From: Lentzea sp. NBRC 105346 | GTDB lineage: Bacteria; Actinomycetota; Actinomycetes; Mycobacteriales; Pseudonocardiaceae | Direction of reading: 5' to 3' | Assembly: GCF_030269605.1 (NCBI RefSeq) | Contig: NZ_BSTQ01000021.1 | Coordinates: 1 to 64,000, forward strand | DNA length: 64,000 nt | In this document: positions 8,789 to 16,332 of the stretch, piece after piece | Position numbering within the stretch: position 1 is the first letter of the stretch | Layout of the letters: the number at the start of each line of letters is the position of its first letter | Program-made: the position numbers and the translations under genes | Notes under the pieces: generated by a model | Seen by the model: the letters and a program-made list of their open reading frames with translations, nothing else | What the model was told of the DNA's origin: nothing | The model's database searches: none

Positions 8789-9787
8789 TCAGGTCCCCCA
8801 CCGCAGGGCCGGCGTCGCCACGGGTGCAGCCCACAGCTCGAGCATCTCCTCGTCGGCGCGGCAGACGGTGATCGACACACCGGCCATGTCGAGGCTGGTG
8901 ACGTAGTCGCCGACCAGGCTCGCCGCGATGGGCACGCCCTGGCCCGCGAGCACCGCGGCCACCTCGCCCGCCACCACGTACAGCTCGATCAGCGGCGTGC
9001 CGCCGAGACCGTTGACGAGCACGATCGCCTTGTCCCCCGCCGCCATCGGCTGGTCCCGCAGGATCGCGTCCATCGCGATGCCCACGAGGTCCTTGGCGGG
9101 CTGGAGCTTCCCGCGGCTGCGGCCGGGTTCACCGTGGATGCCCACACCGATCTCGATCTCGTCCTCGGGCAGGTCGAAACCGGGCCTGCCCGCGGACGGT
9201 GTCGTACAGGCGGTGAGCGCGATGGCGAACGACCGGGACGCGGCGTTGACCTTCTCCGCCATCTCGGCGACCTTGTTCAGATCCGCGCCCCGGTCCGCGA
9301 GCGCGCCCGCGATCTTCTCGACGAACAGGGTGGCGCCGGTGCCGCGCCGGCCCGCCGTCCACGTGGAGTCCTGCACCGCAACGTCGTCGTCGACCAGCAC
9401 GGTGCGCACCGTGACGCCCTCGTCGGCGGCCAGCTCGGCCGCGAGCTGGAAGTTCATCACGTCACCGGTGTAGTTCTTGACCACGAACAACACCCCGGCG
9501 CCGCCGTCGACGGCCTTGGCCGCGGCGAGGACCTGGTCGGGCACCGGGGAGGTGAAGACCTCACCGGGGCAGGCGGCGTCGAGCATGCCGGGGCCGACGA
9601 ACCCGCCGTGCAGCGGCTCGTGGCCCGAGCCGCCGCCGGACACCAGCGCGACCTTGCCCGCTTTGGGCGCGTCCGCGCGCACGATGAGGCGGTGGTCGAA
9701 GTCGACCCGCAGTTCCGGGTGGACGGCGGCGATTCCGGTGAGCGCGTCGGTCAGCACCGACTCCGGCGTGTTGATCAGCTTCTTCAC
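8789..9787 (-). CDS. dhaK: Dihydroxyacetone kinase, substrate-binding subunit DhaK
   Basis: 332 residues. DhaK binds dihydroxyacetone covalently through a histidine, seen here in GVGIHGEPG. Other family marks are GGGSGHEPLHGGFVG near the N-terminus and NYTGDVMNF. GTG 9787 has AGGAG 7 bases upstream and overlaps the aquaporin stop by 4 bases, so the two are translationally coupled. Together with DhaL, DhaM, HPr and EI in the same locus it forms a complete PEP-dependent route from dihydroxyacetone to DHAP. Confidence 0.93.
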   Translation of the reverse strand: MKKLINTPESVLTDALTGIAAVHPELRVDFDHRLIVRADAPKAGKVALVSGGGSGHEPLHGGFVGPGMLDAACPGEVFTSPVPDQVLAAAKAVDGGAGVLFVVKNYTGDVMNFQLAAELAADEGVTVRTVLVDDDVAVQDSTWTAGRRGTGATLFVEKIAGALADRGADLNKVAEMAEKVNAASRSFAIALTACTTPSAGRPGFDLPEDEIEIGVGIHGEPGRSRGKLQPAKDLVGIAMDAILRDQPMAAGDKAIVLVNGLGGTPLIELYVVAGEVAAVLAGQGVPIAASLVGDYVTSLDMAGVSITVCRADEEMLELWAAPVATPALRWGT

Positions 9788-10536
9788 GACAGGGCTCCTT
9801 CGACCTGCTGGGGCGCTTCCGAGACGGCACGCCGGGTGGTGGCGACGAGGTGGTACACGGCGGCCGCGGCGAGCCCGCCTGCGATCTCCGCGATCACGTA
9901 GACGGAGAACTGTTCCCAGTGGACGGTCCCGCCGAACAGCTGCCCGGTGAACATCGGGCCGAACGTGCGGGCCGGGTTGATGGACGCACCGGTCGCCGGG
10001 GCGATCGGGATGATGATCGCGAACACCGCGAGCCCGATGGCGAGGCCGGCGAACCCCTGCGGCGCGCGCTTGTCGATCGCACCGAACACCACCAGCACGA
10101 GCAGGAAGGTGCCGATCGCCTCGGCGGTGAACGCCTGCCCCATGCCCACACTCGGGGTGTAGGCGGCGATGCCGAGTCCGACGTCGACCGCCTTGTGGCC
10201 CAGTACGGCGACGATGGCGCCCGCGCCGACCGCCGCGCCCACGAGCTGGGCGGCGACATAACCGGGAACCTGCCGCCACGGCATCCGGCCGGTCGCGGCC
10301 AGCGCCAGCGTGACCGCCGGGTTGATCTGGCAGCCGGACACGTGACCGATGGTGTGCACCATCGCGATGACCGCGGTGGCGAAGGCCAGCGAGATCATGC
10401 CCAGCTGGGCCATGGTGAACGGCGCGTCGCCGCCCACGATCAGCGTCGCGGGGACCGACCCGACGCCGATGAAGACCAGGATCGCCGTGCCGAGCGCCTC
10501 GGCGAACAGAGCCTGCGGGAAAGTGTTTTCAGCCAT
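9784..10536 (-). CDS. MIP-family channel (aquaglyceroporin)
   Basis: 250 residues, six hydrophobic segments and both pore NPA motifs (INPAVT and INPART). It is the first gene of the dhaK-dhaL-ptsI operon, so it probably admits dihydroxyacetone or glycerol by facilitated diffusion. ATG 10536 is used; its end overlaps dhaK by 4 bases. It is shorter than, and distinct from, the GlpF homologue at 37150-37950, which sits with glycerol kinase. Expression is probably driven from the promoter at 10638-10666 and blocked by the IclR protein next door. Confidence 0.9.
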   Translation of the reverse strand: MAENTFPQALFAEALGTAILVFIGVGSVPATLIVGGDAPFTMAQLGMISLAFATAVIAMVHTIGHVSGCQINPAVTLALAATGRMPWRQVPGYVAAQLVGAAVGAGAIVAVLGHKAVDVGLGIAAYTPSVGMGQAFTAEAIGTFLLVLVVFGAIDKRAPQGFAGLAIGLAVFAIIIPIAPATGASINPARTFGPMFTGQLFGGTVHWEQFSVYVIAEIAGGLAAAAVYHLVATTRRAVSEAPQQVEGALS

Positions 10537-10605
10537 GCGGGACGCCCGCAACAGTGCGGGCGCTCACCTCCTCGGCGGGAGAGGGACGACCACCGGACAG
10601 TCTTG

Positions 10606-10630
10606 CTGAACGGCGTTCGTTATTACCGAA
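10606..10630. promoter_or_regulatory. Putative IclR operator, three half-sites at 10-bp steps
   Basis: CTGAA (10606), TTCGT (10616) and CCGAA (10626) alternate in orientation every 10 bp. The same layout (TTCAG, CTGAA, TTCAG) recurs at 11466-11490 on the other side of the iclR gene. The array lies just downstream of the predicted transcription start, where a bound repressor would block the operon. Confidence 0.6.
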
Positions 10631-10637
10631 CGAGAGG

Positions 10638-10666
10638 AAGGTAAGCGTGGCCCAGGTCACTGTCAA
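10638..10666 (-). promoter_or_regulatory. Sigma-70-like promoter of the aquaporin-dha-ptsI operon
   Basis: On the minus strand a perfect TTGACA (10666-10661) is followed by exactly 17 bases and TACCTT (10643-10638). The start of transcription would be near 10631, right at the IclR-type half-site array at 10606-10630, giving a leader of about 95 bases before ATG 10536. Confidence 0.65.
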
Positions 10667-10680
10667 GAGGCGTTCAGAGG

Positions 10681-11454
10681 TCAGGTGAGGGCGCGGGCGA
10701 GCGGAGCGCGACCGGCGCCCAGCTCACGGGACAACTGACGCGCGACCTCCCGCACGTTCACGGCCATGTCCTGGCTCTGATCAGCGGCGATCAGCCGCTC
10801 CACCGGGCCGATGACGCCGATCGCACCGGCCAGGCCCGACCGGTCGAACACCGGCGCGGCGATCCCGGCGTCGCCCAGCGTGGACTCCTGGTCCTCCTGG
10901 GCATAGCCGGCCGAACGCACCTGGTCGAGCTGGGCCGCCAGCGCCGCCGGATCGGTGACACTGTGCCCGGTCAGCGGCGTGAGCGGGCCGGCGAGCAGCT
11001 CCGCCTGCTGCTCGTCGGGCAGGAAGGCCACGATCGCCTTGCCCAGCGCGCACGTGTGCCACGGGATGCTCGCCCCGACCTCGAGGATCTGCACCGCACC
11101 CTCCGGCCGGAACGCGTGGTGCACCACCAGCACGTGATCCCCGGTCAGCACCGCGACCCAGACCGCCTCGTTGGCCCTGGTGGCGAGCAGGTCTGCCCAG
11201 GTCAGCGACCGCATCCGCAGTTCGTGGGTCTCCAGGAAGGCGTTGCCGAGCGTCAGCACGCCGGGCCCGAGCACGTACTTGCCGGTCTGCCGGTCCTGCG
11301 CGACCAGCCCCTCGACCTCCAGCGTGCGCAGCAGCGCGTGCACCGTGGGCTTGGCGATCCCGATCCGGTCCGCCAGTTCGGCCAGGCCGAGCCGCGGTCC
11401 TCCCGCGCTCAGCAGCCGCAGGATCTGCACCGCCCGCTGCACCGACTGGACCAC
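10681..11454 (-). CDS. IclR-family regulator of the dihydroxyacetone locus
   Basis: 257 residues: an N-terminal winged helix-turn-helix (LAELADRIGIAKPTVHALLR) and a C-terminal IclR effector domain. GTG 11454 has GAGG 5 bases upstream. It lies between the aquaporin-dhaKL-ptsI operon and the divergent dhaM-HPr pair, and matching half-site arrays stand before each. This places it as the local regulator, presumably sensing glycerol, dihydroxyacetone or a phosphate of these. IclR proteins can activate or repress; the position of the operator after the promoter favours repression. Confidence 0.88.
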   Translation of the reverse strand: MVQSVQRAVQILRLLSAGGPRLGLAELADRIGIAKPTVHALLRTLEVEGLVAQDRQTGKYVLGPGVLTLGNAFLETHELRMRSLTWADLLATRANEAVWVAVLTGDHVLVVHHAFRPEGAVQILEVGASIPWHTCALGKAIVAFLPDEQQAELLAGPLTPLTGHSVTDPAALAAQLDQVRSAGYAQEDQESTLGDAGIAAPVFDRSGLAGAIGVIGPVERLIAADQSQDMAVNVREVARQLSRELGAGRAPLARALT

Positions 11455-11465
11455 GGCTACCTCAA

Positions 11466-11491
11466 TTCAGTATTGCTGAATGGTGTTCAGC
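11466..11491. promoter_or_regulatory. Putative IclR operator between iclR and dhaM
   Basis: TTCAG (11466), CTGAA (11476) and TTCAG (11486) alternate at 10-bp steps, making two overlapping palindromes (TTCAG-N5-CTGAA and GCTGAA-N5-TTCAGC). The array lies in the 54-base gap between the divergent iclR and dhaM starts and could control both. Confidence 0.65.
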
Positions 11492-11508
11492 ATGACAGCA
11501 TCCCGTTC

Positions 11509-11898
11509 ATGCAACCAGTGGGGATCGTACTCGTGTCGCACAGTGCCGAGCTGGCATCCGGGCTGCGCATGTTGCTCGGCCAGCTCGGCGTCGCCCCGGA
11601 GTCGGTCATCGCGGCGGGCGGCACCGCCGACGGACGGATCGGCACCAGCTACGACGCCATCGCCGCCGCGATCAAGCACGCCGACCAGGGCAGCGGCGTG
11701 GTCGTCCTGCCCGACCTGGGCAGCTCGGTCATCACCGCCCGCGCGGTGCTGGAGGACCACGGCCACGCGGGCGTGATCCTCGTGGACGCCCCCTTCGTCG
11801 AGGGCGCGGTCGCCGCCGCCGTGACCGCCGCGACCGGCGCAGATCTCACCACGGTCACCACCGCCGCACAGGAGGCCCGCCATGCCACCAAGTTCTGA
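11509..11898 (+). CDS. dhaM: DhaM, PTS EIIA-Man-like phosphocarrier for dihydroxyacetone kinase
   Basis: 129 residues matching only the EIIA-mannose-like domain of DhaM. The phospho-acceptor is His11 in IVLVSHS, and the VVLPDLGSS turn is typical. E. coli DhaM is a longer fusion carrying HPr and EI-like domains; here those parts are separate genes (HPr overlapping, EI at 6273-7949). ATG 11509 lacks a clear Shine-Dalgarno, so it may be leaderless. It passes phosphate from HPr to the nucleotide on DhaL. Confidence 0.9.
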   Translation: MQPVGIVLVSHSAELASGLRMLLGQLGVAPESVIAAGGTADGRIGTSYDAIAAAIKHADQGSGVVVLPDLGSSVITARAVLEDHGHAGVILVDAPFVEGAVAAAVTAATGADLTTVTTAAQEARHATKF

Positions 11899-12148
11899 CC
11901 CGACCCTCGACATCGTGCTTCCCGCGCACCTGCACGCCCGGCCCGCGGGCCGGCTCGCCAGGGCCGCCGCCGAACTGGGCTGCCGGCTGGAGATCACGCA
12001 CGACGGCCGGACCGTCGACGCGACCGGCATCCTCGGCATCCTGGGCCTCGGCGCCACCGCCGGCGCCACCGTCACGATCCGCGCCACCGGCGACGGCGCC
12101 CAGCAGGCCGTCGACGACATCGCACAACTGCTGCGCTCCATCGACTGA
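11882..12148 (+). CDS. HPr-family phosphocarrier protein
   Basis: 88 residues. Phospho-His18 is in HLHARPAG, the HPr signature. The regulatory Ser46 region (normally KSIMG) reads ATGILG, so Gly49 replaces the serine that HPr kinase modifies; this HPr should not take part in Ser-phosphate signalling. ATG 11882 has GGAGG 6 bases upstream and overlaps the dhaM end by 17 bases. It is probably the dedicated carrier between EI and DhaM, though cross-talk with a housekeeping PTS is possible. Confidence 0.9.
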   Translation: MPPSSDPTLDIVLPAHLHARPAGRLARAAAELGCRLEITHDGRTVDATGILGILGLGATAGATVTIRATGDGAQQAVDDIAQLLRSID

Positions 12149-12167
12149 AACCGGGCACGATGGAAAC

Positions 12168-12644
12168 GTGACCGACTACGACGCCGGCGTGGCGTTGCTG
12201 CGCAGGCTGGGCGCGACCGACCGGCCAGCCGTCCTGGACCTGTTCGCCGCCGTGGGAGCCGAGGACTTCGGCGCCGAGGCCGTGGCGTTCGTCTATGGCG
12301 GCGTGTACCAGCGCCCGCAGCTGTCGTTGCGGCGACGCCAGCTGGTCACCGTCGCCGTGCTGGCCACCCTCGGCTACGCACAGGCGCAGCTGGACTTCCA
12401 TCGCGCGGCCGCCCTCGAAGTCGGCTGCACGCAAGAGGAGATCGACGCCGCGGAATCCAGTATGGACGATCCGCTGCTGCGGCTCGCCGTGCTCATCGCA
12501 CGCGGCGGGCTGGCGCCGGAGCTGGTGGAAGTGGCCCGGCGCCTCGATCGCCAGGAGGCGGTGGAGGTCATCCTGCACACCGCGATCTACGCCGGGTTCC
12601 CCGCGGCGCTCAACGCACTGACCATGCTGGCCCGTGCGGACTAG
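12168..12644 (+). CDS. Carboxymuconolactone decarboxylase-like protein
   Basis: 158 residues similar to the CMD/AhpD-like helical family (FVYGGVYQRPQLSLRRRQLVT, and a conserved His in LDFHRAAALEVG). There is one cysteine (EVGC) and no CxxC, so it resembles the true decarboxylase type rather than the peroxidase AhpD. GTG 12168 follows the HPr stop by 19 bases, so it may be the third gene of the dhaM transcript. It stands close to the CreD-like lyase, itself of the PcaB superfamily, but on the other strand; no other protocatechuate genes are here, so a role in aromatic breakdown is doubtful. Confidence 0.7.
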   Translation: MTDYDAGVALLRRLGATDRPAVLDLFAAVGAEDFGAEAVAFVYGGVYQRPQLSLRRRQLVTVAVLATLGYAQAQLDFHRAAALEVGCTQEEIDAAESSMDDPLLRLAVLIARGGLAPELVEVARRLDRQEAVEVILHTAIYAGFPAALNALTMLARAD

Positions 12645-12824
12645 TCAGAGCTCCAGCACGAACTCCGCGCAGCACGCGCGGTCACAGGGCCACGCGTCAC
12701 CGCACTCGGCGCACCGGCCGGTGGCGGGAACGTGGGCCTCGAGCACGGCGACGGCGCGTTCGCGGTAGCGCTCCAGGCTCGTCCCCCACTCCTCACGAGG
12801 TGAAGCGGTACTGGTCATGGTCAT
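12645..12824 (-). CDS. Small cysteine-rich (zinc-ribbon-like) protein
   Basis: About 59 residues with Cys pairs in CAECGDAWPCDRACC near the C-terminus, a likely metal site. ATG 12824 has AAGG 4 bases upstream; ATG 12818 is the alternative. Its stop directly abuts the stop of the convergent CMD-like gene. I do not recognise a named family. Function unknown. Confidence 0.5.
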   Translation of the reverse strand: MTMTSTASPREEWGTSLERYRERAVAVLEAHVPATGRCAECGDAWPCDRACCAEFVLEL

Positions 12825-12922
12825 CAATCCTTGGGCCGCATGAACTGTCAGCATCAAGAGTGCACCCGCGGGACCACGGATGTCCCCAGAAAGCCGGAAA
12901 TTGTCCAGACCGGGACAGCGGG

Positions 12923-14269
12923 CTATGACCGTTTCCTGTATCGGTCCAGCGCCCGATCGACCAGGGCACCAGCGGCGCCCAGGTAGCGGGCCGGGTCGAG
13001 CAGATCGTCCAGGGGCAACGGCACGTCGACGTGCTCCGCGAGCACCTCACGCAGCGGCTTTCCCGTCCGCGCCGCCTCGGCCGTCACCGCACCGAGCAGC
13101 TTCTTCGCGTTCGCCTTGCCCAGCACCGGGGCGAGCGCGACGTTGAGCCGTTCGCTCACGATCGCCCCCTGCCCCATGTCCACATTGGACGCCATGCGTG
13201 CCGGGTAAACCTCGAGCCCCTCGGCCAGCTCCGCCGCGGTGTGCGCGGCGCCGCCGACCAGCCGCAACGCCTCGCGCAACGGCTGCCACTCGGCGTGCCA
13301 CGCCCCCGCCGGCCGCTCGTCCTCGGCGACCATGCTCTGCGCCAGCACGCTGGTCAGCGCCGGCACCTGCCGCGCGGCGGTCAGGATCAGCGTCGCCAGC
13401 ACCGGGTTGCGCTTCTGCGGCATCGCCGAGGAGGCACCCCGGCCCTCGGCCGCGGGCTCGGCCACCTCGCCGATCTCGGTGCGGGACAGCACCTGCACGT
13501 CCACGGCCAGCTTGCCCAGCGCCCCGGACACGAACTGCAGCACCGCGGCCACGTCCACGATCGGCGTGCGCAGCGTGTGCCACGGCAGCACCGGCACCGC
13601 GAGCCCCAGCTCCCCGGCGAACGGCTCCAGCAGCGGCAGCCCACCGTCGAGCCCTTCGAGGGCCCCGTACTCGGCGTAGGCGGCCATGGTGCCGGCCGCA
13701 CCGCCCAGGCAGGCGGGCAGGACAAGGGCGTCGATCCGGTCCAGCGCGTCCAGCACCAGCTGCAGCCACCCGGCCGCCTTGAGGCCGAACGTGGTGGGCA
13801 CGGCGTGCTGGGTGAGCGTCCGGCCGGCCACGACGGTGTCGCGGTGCTCGGACGCCAGCGTCGCCAGAGCGTCGGCGACCCGGTGCAGGTCGCCCGTGAC
13901 CAGGCTCAGCGCGCGGGACACCACGAGCATCGTGGCCGTGTCCAGGATGTCCTGGCTGGTCGAGCCGCGATGCACGTATTCCGCGGCCTCGGGCGGGAGC
14001 AACGCGGTGAGCGCCGGCACGAACGCCACCACGGGGTTCGCCGCGGCGCGCGACCGGTGGGCCAGGTCGACGAGGTCGAGCCGCGCGGGGTCGACGGCGG
14101 AGATCGCCTCGGCGGCCGCGGCCGGGATCACGCCGAGGCGGGCCTGTGCCCTGGCCAGGGCGCCCTCGACGTCGACCATCGCCCGCAGCCACGCCCGGTC
14201 GTCGACCTCGCGTTCGACCGGGGTGCCGGCCCAGGTCGGGGCCAGTATCCCGGAATCGATCTCCGCCAC
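12923..14269 (-). CDS. Fumarase/aspartase-superfamily lyase, candidate nitrosuccinate lyase (CreD-like)
   Basis: 448 residues of the class with adenylosuccinate lyase and 3-carboxymuconate cycloisomerase (PcaB). The signature SSAMPQKRNP and the early THRGSTSQD-like stretch (VHRGSTSQDILD) are present. CreD of cremeomycin biosynthesis, a nitrosuccinate lyase that releases nitrous acid, belongs to this group. The immediate upstream neighbour is a CreE-like flavoenzyme and the operon makes an amino-hydroxybenzoate, so the CreD role is preferred over PcaB. GTG 14269 was chosen for the GGAGG 6 bases before it. The region upstream holds two decayed copies of this 5' end. Confidence 0.75.
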   Translation of the reverse strand: MAEIDSGILAPTWAGTPVEREVDDRAWLRAMVDVEGALARAQARLGVIPAAAAEAISAVDPARLDLVDLAHRSRAAANPVVAFVPALTALLPPEAAEYVHRGSTSQDILDTATMLVVSRALSLVTGDLHRVADALATLASEHRDTVVAGRTLTQHAVPTTFGLKAAGWLQLVLDALDRIDALVLPACLGGAAGTMAAYAEYGALEGLDGGLPLLEPFAGELGLAVPVLPWHTLRTPIVDVAAVLQFVSGALGKLAVDVQVLSRTEIGEVAEPAAEGRGASSAMPQKRNPVLATLILTAARQVPALTSVLAQSMVAEDERPAGAWHAEWQPLREALRLVGGAAHTAAELAEGLEVYPARMASNVDMGQGAIVSERLNVALAPVLGKANAKKLLGAVTAEAARTGKPLREVLAEHVDVPLPLDDLLDPARYLGAAGALVDRALDRYRKRS

Positions 14270-14534
14270 CGCGCTCCTCCTCATCCCACCGGAATCGACC
14301 TCAGCCACGCCCGCTCACCGGCCTCACCCTCGACCGGCCAACCGGCCCAGGCAGGTGGCGAGCAATCCCGAACCGATATCCGCCACCGCGTTCCGCCACA
14401 TTCAGCCAGAACCGACCGCAGCCACGCCCGCTCACCCTCGACCGGCGAAGCGGTCCAGGCAGGGGCGGAGTGACCCGGACTCCACCAGCCCATAGTCGGC
14501 CAGCGCAGCGTCGATATCCGCCACCCGCGCCCCC
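14186..14534 (-). repeat. Three tandem copies of the lyase 5' end, two decayed
   Basis: The first codons of the lyase recur upstream with a period of 116-117 bases: CAGCCACGCCCG begins at 14186 (in the gene), 14302 and 14419. Ghost peptides begin VADIGSGLLA and VADIDAALADYGLVESG, compared with VAEIDSGILAPTWAG in the gene. In a shifted frame both ghosts still show AWLRS as in the real AWLRA. Frameshifts and stops make them non-coding. They fill the 265-base gap to the flavoenzyme gene. Confidence 0.8.
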
Positions 14535-16331
14535 TCATCCCGCCAGGCTCGCCAGATCCGGCACCGCGCACCGCAGCACCGCACGGGCGATCGCGTCGGA
14601 GTCCTCCAGGGTCACGGACCCCACCCCCGGCCGAATCCCCGCCGCCGTAACCCAATGTACGTATTCCGTAGGCACGCCGTAGGCGAAGCGGTTCGGGTGC
14701 ACCCGTCCGGCGGCGTCGATCATCCGGTACGGCCGCTCCGTCACCGCCAGCCCGCCGCTGTCGAACGGGTCCGCGCCCTCATCAGGAATGCGATAGGTGC
14801 TGCACTGCCCGGTGGCCAGCAGGTACCGCAGCAGCGGGTTCGTGCTGCGGGACAGGTCGATGTCCGGAATACGCGCCTCGATCAGCGTCGTCACCGACAC
14901 CGGCGGGGCGGGCACCGACGCGGCGTCCACCTGGAACGCGGCGTCGCCGGTCCGCACCCGCATACCGGGCCCGACCACCCGCAGCACCCCGGCCTCGAGC
15001 AACGCCACCATCTCCTCGATGCGGCGCAGCGGCGGCCCAATGGACAGGAACGCGTTGAGCGGCGTGTACCAGCGCGCCAGCTCGTCGCGGTAGGACGCAC
15101 CGGTGATGCCACCATGGTCCACCGCGAGCCGGATCTCGTTGCGCAGATCCCGCAACACGTCCAGGGCCGCCTTCAGCGGACTGTCCACATTGCCCAATCG
15201 GGCCTCCTGCGCGTCGTTGCGCAGGTACTCGAGCAGCCACCGGTGGAAGTCGGCATGATCGGCGAAATGCATGTCGCCGTGGGGCTTCGCGACACGCGAC
15301 CAGTCCCAGAGCTCCGTGACGCCGTACTCGGCGAGCAGGTCGCGGTCGTCGCGGCCGGCGTGCAGCAACATCCGGTGCCGCCGGGCGAAGTCCGGCCGGC
15401 CCACCAGGGTCTCGTAGTAGACCGAGCGGACCTCCTTGTCCACCAACGGCCAGATGTCGCGCATGAACCGGATCCCGCCGCGCGCCCGCAGCCGCTCCAC
15501 CACCTCGGGGGTCAGGAACCGCGGGTGGTGCCGACCGGCGGCGCCCTTCTGGTTCTCACCACGGGCGTGGTGCGGCACACCGCGCCGCGAGCCCGCGAAC
15601 AGCACGGGTTCGCGGCCGCTCGGGTGGTACACCAGGCCTGACGGTCCCGGTGTGAACCGGCCGCCGCGGCCCTCGGTGAGCAGCGCGAGGTAGTCGAAGA
15701 AGTTCAACCCCATGCCGCGCAACGCCACGCGCTCCCCCGGTTCGATCCGGGACAGGTCCACGTCAGCTGGGTTGCTCGGCGGCAGGTAGCGCAGCCCGTG
15801 CCGGTCGGCGAAGTCGCGCAGCCCGCGCTCCTGCTCGGTCAGCACGACCGGGCCGTGGCCGAGCGCGAGCACGACCGCGTCGAGATCGTCCACTGTGGAC
15901 CCACTGCGCAGGGTGACCGACTGGCGCCCGTCGGGCTGGTCGGTCAGCGTGACCGCGGTGCCCTGGTGCACCACGACCTTCACGTCGTCCTGTGCGACGA
16001 GCCGGGCGAACACCCATTCCAGGTAGCGCCCGTACATCGCGCGGGTCGGGTACTCGTCCGGCCCGAGCTCGGGGTAGGCCCACTCGTACAGGCTCGGGCC
16101 GGTGACGATCGGGCCCTCGCAGTCCACGCTGTCGTCGGTGAACAGGCTCACCTGCGAGGCGACCGTGTTCATCAGCAGGTGCCCGGACTGGTCGGTGCGC
16201 CACACCGATCCGGCGCCGGGCGGGTACGGGTCGATCAGGTGCACCTCGACCCCGGGTTCGGAGCGGTTGGCGCAGATCCGTTCCAGAACGGAGGTTCCGC
16301 GCGGTCCCGCGCCGATGATGCAGATCCGCAT
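14535..16331 (-). CDS. FAD/NAD(P)-binding monooxygenase, candidate aspartate N-hydroxylase (CreE-like)
   Basis: 598 residues. It opens with a dinucleotide-binding motif (RICIIGAGPRGTSVLERI) and continues with GSVWRTDQSGHLLMNT, typical of the FAD-NAD(P)-binding family that includes CreE. CreE oxidises the amine of L-aspartate to nitrosuccinate, which CreD splits to nitrous acid and fumarate. Pairing with the lyase downstream and location in a 3-amino-4-hydroxybenzoate operon support this. ATG 16331 lies 1 base after the epimerase stop. Other members of the family are uncharacterised, so activity is inferred from context. Confidence 0.78.
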   Translation of the reverse strand: MRICIIGAGPRGTSVLERICANRSEPGVEVHLIDPYPPGAGSVWRTDQSGHLLMNTVASQVSLFTDDSVDCEGPIVTGPSLYEWAYPELGPDEYPTRAMYGRYLEWVFARLVAQDDVKVVVHQGTAVTLTDQPDGRQSVTLRSGSTVDDLDAVVLALGHGPVVLTEQERGLRDFADRHGLRYLPPSNPADVDLSRIEPGERVALRGMGLNFFDYLALLTEGRGGRFTPGPSGLVYHPSGREPVLFAGSRRGVPHHARGENQKGAAGRHHPRFLTPEVVERLRARGGIRFMRDIWPLVDKEVRSVYYETLVGRPDFARRHRMLLHAGRDDRDLLAEYGVTELWDWSRVAKPHGDMHFADHADFHRWLLEYLRNDAQEARLGNVDSPLKAALDVLRDLRNEIRLAVDHGGITGASYRDELARWYTPLNAFLSIGPPLRRIEEMVALLEAGVLRVVGPGMRVRTGDAAFQVDAASVPAPPVSVTTLIEARIPDIDLSRSTNPLLRYLLATGQCSTYRIPDEGADPFDSGGLAVTERPYRMIDAAGRVHPNRFAYGVPTEYVHWVTAAGIRPGVGSVTLEDSDAIARAVLRCAVPDLASLAG

Positions 16332-16332
16332 G

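Noticed and set aside
12168..14269. A protocatechuate (beta-ketoadipate) pathway from the CMD-like and PcaB-like genes
   Set aside because: The two genes are on opposite strands, none of pcaG, pcaH, pcaD, pcaI or pcaJ is present, and the lyase belongs to the biosynthetic operon with a CreE-like enzyme.
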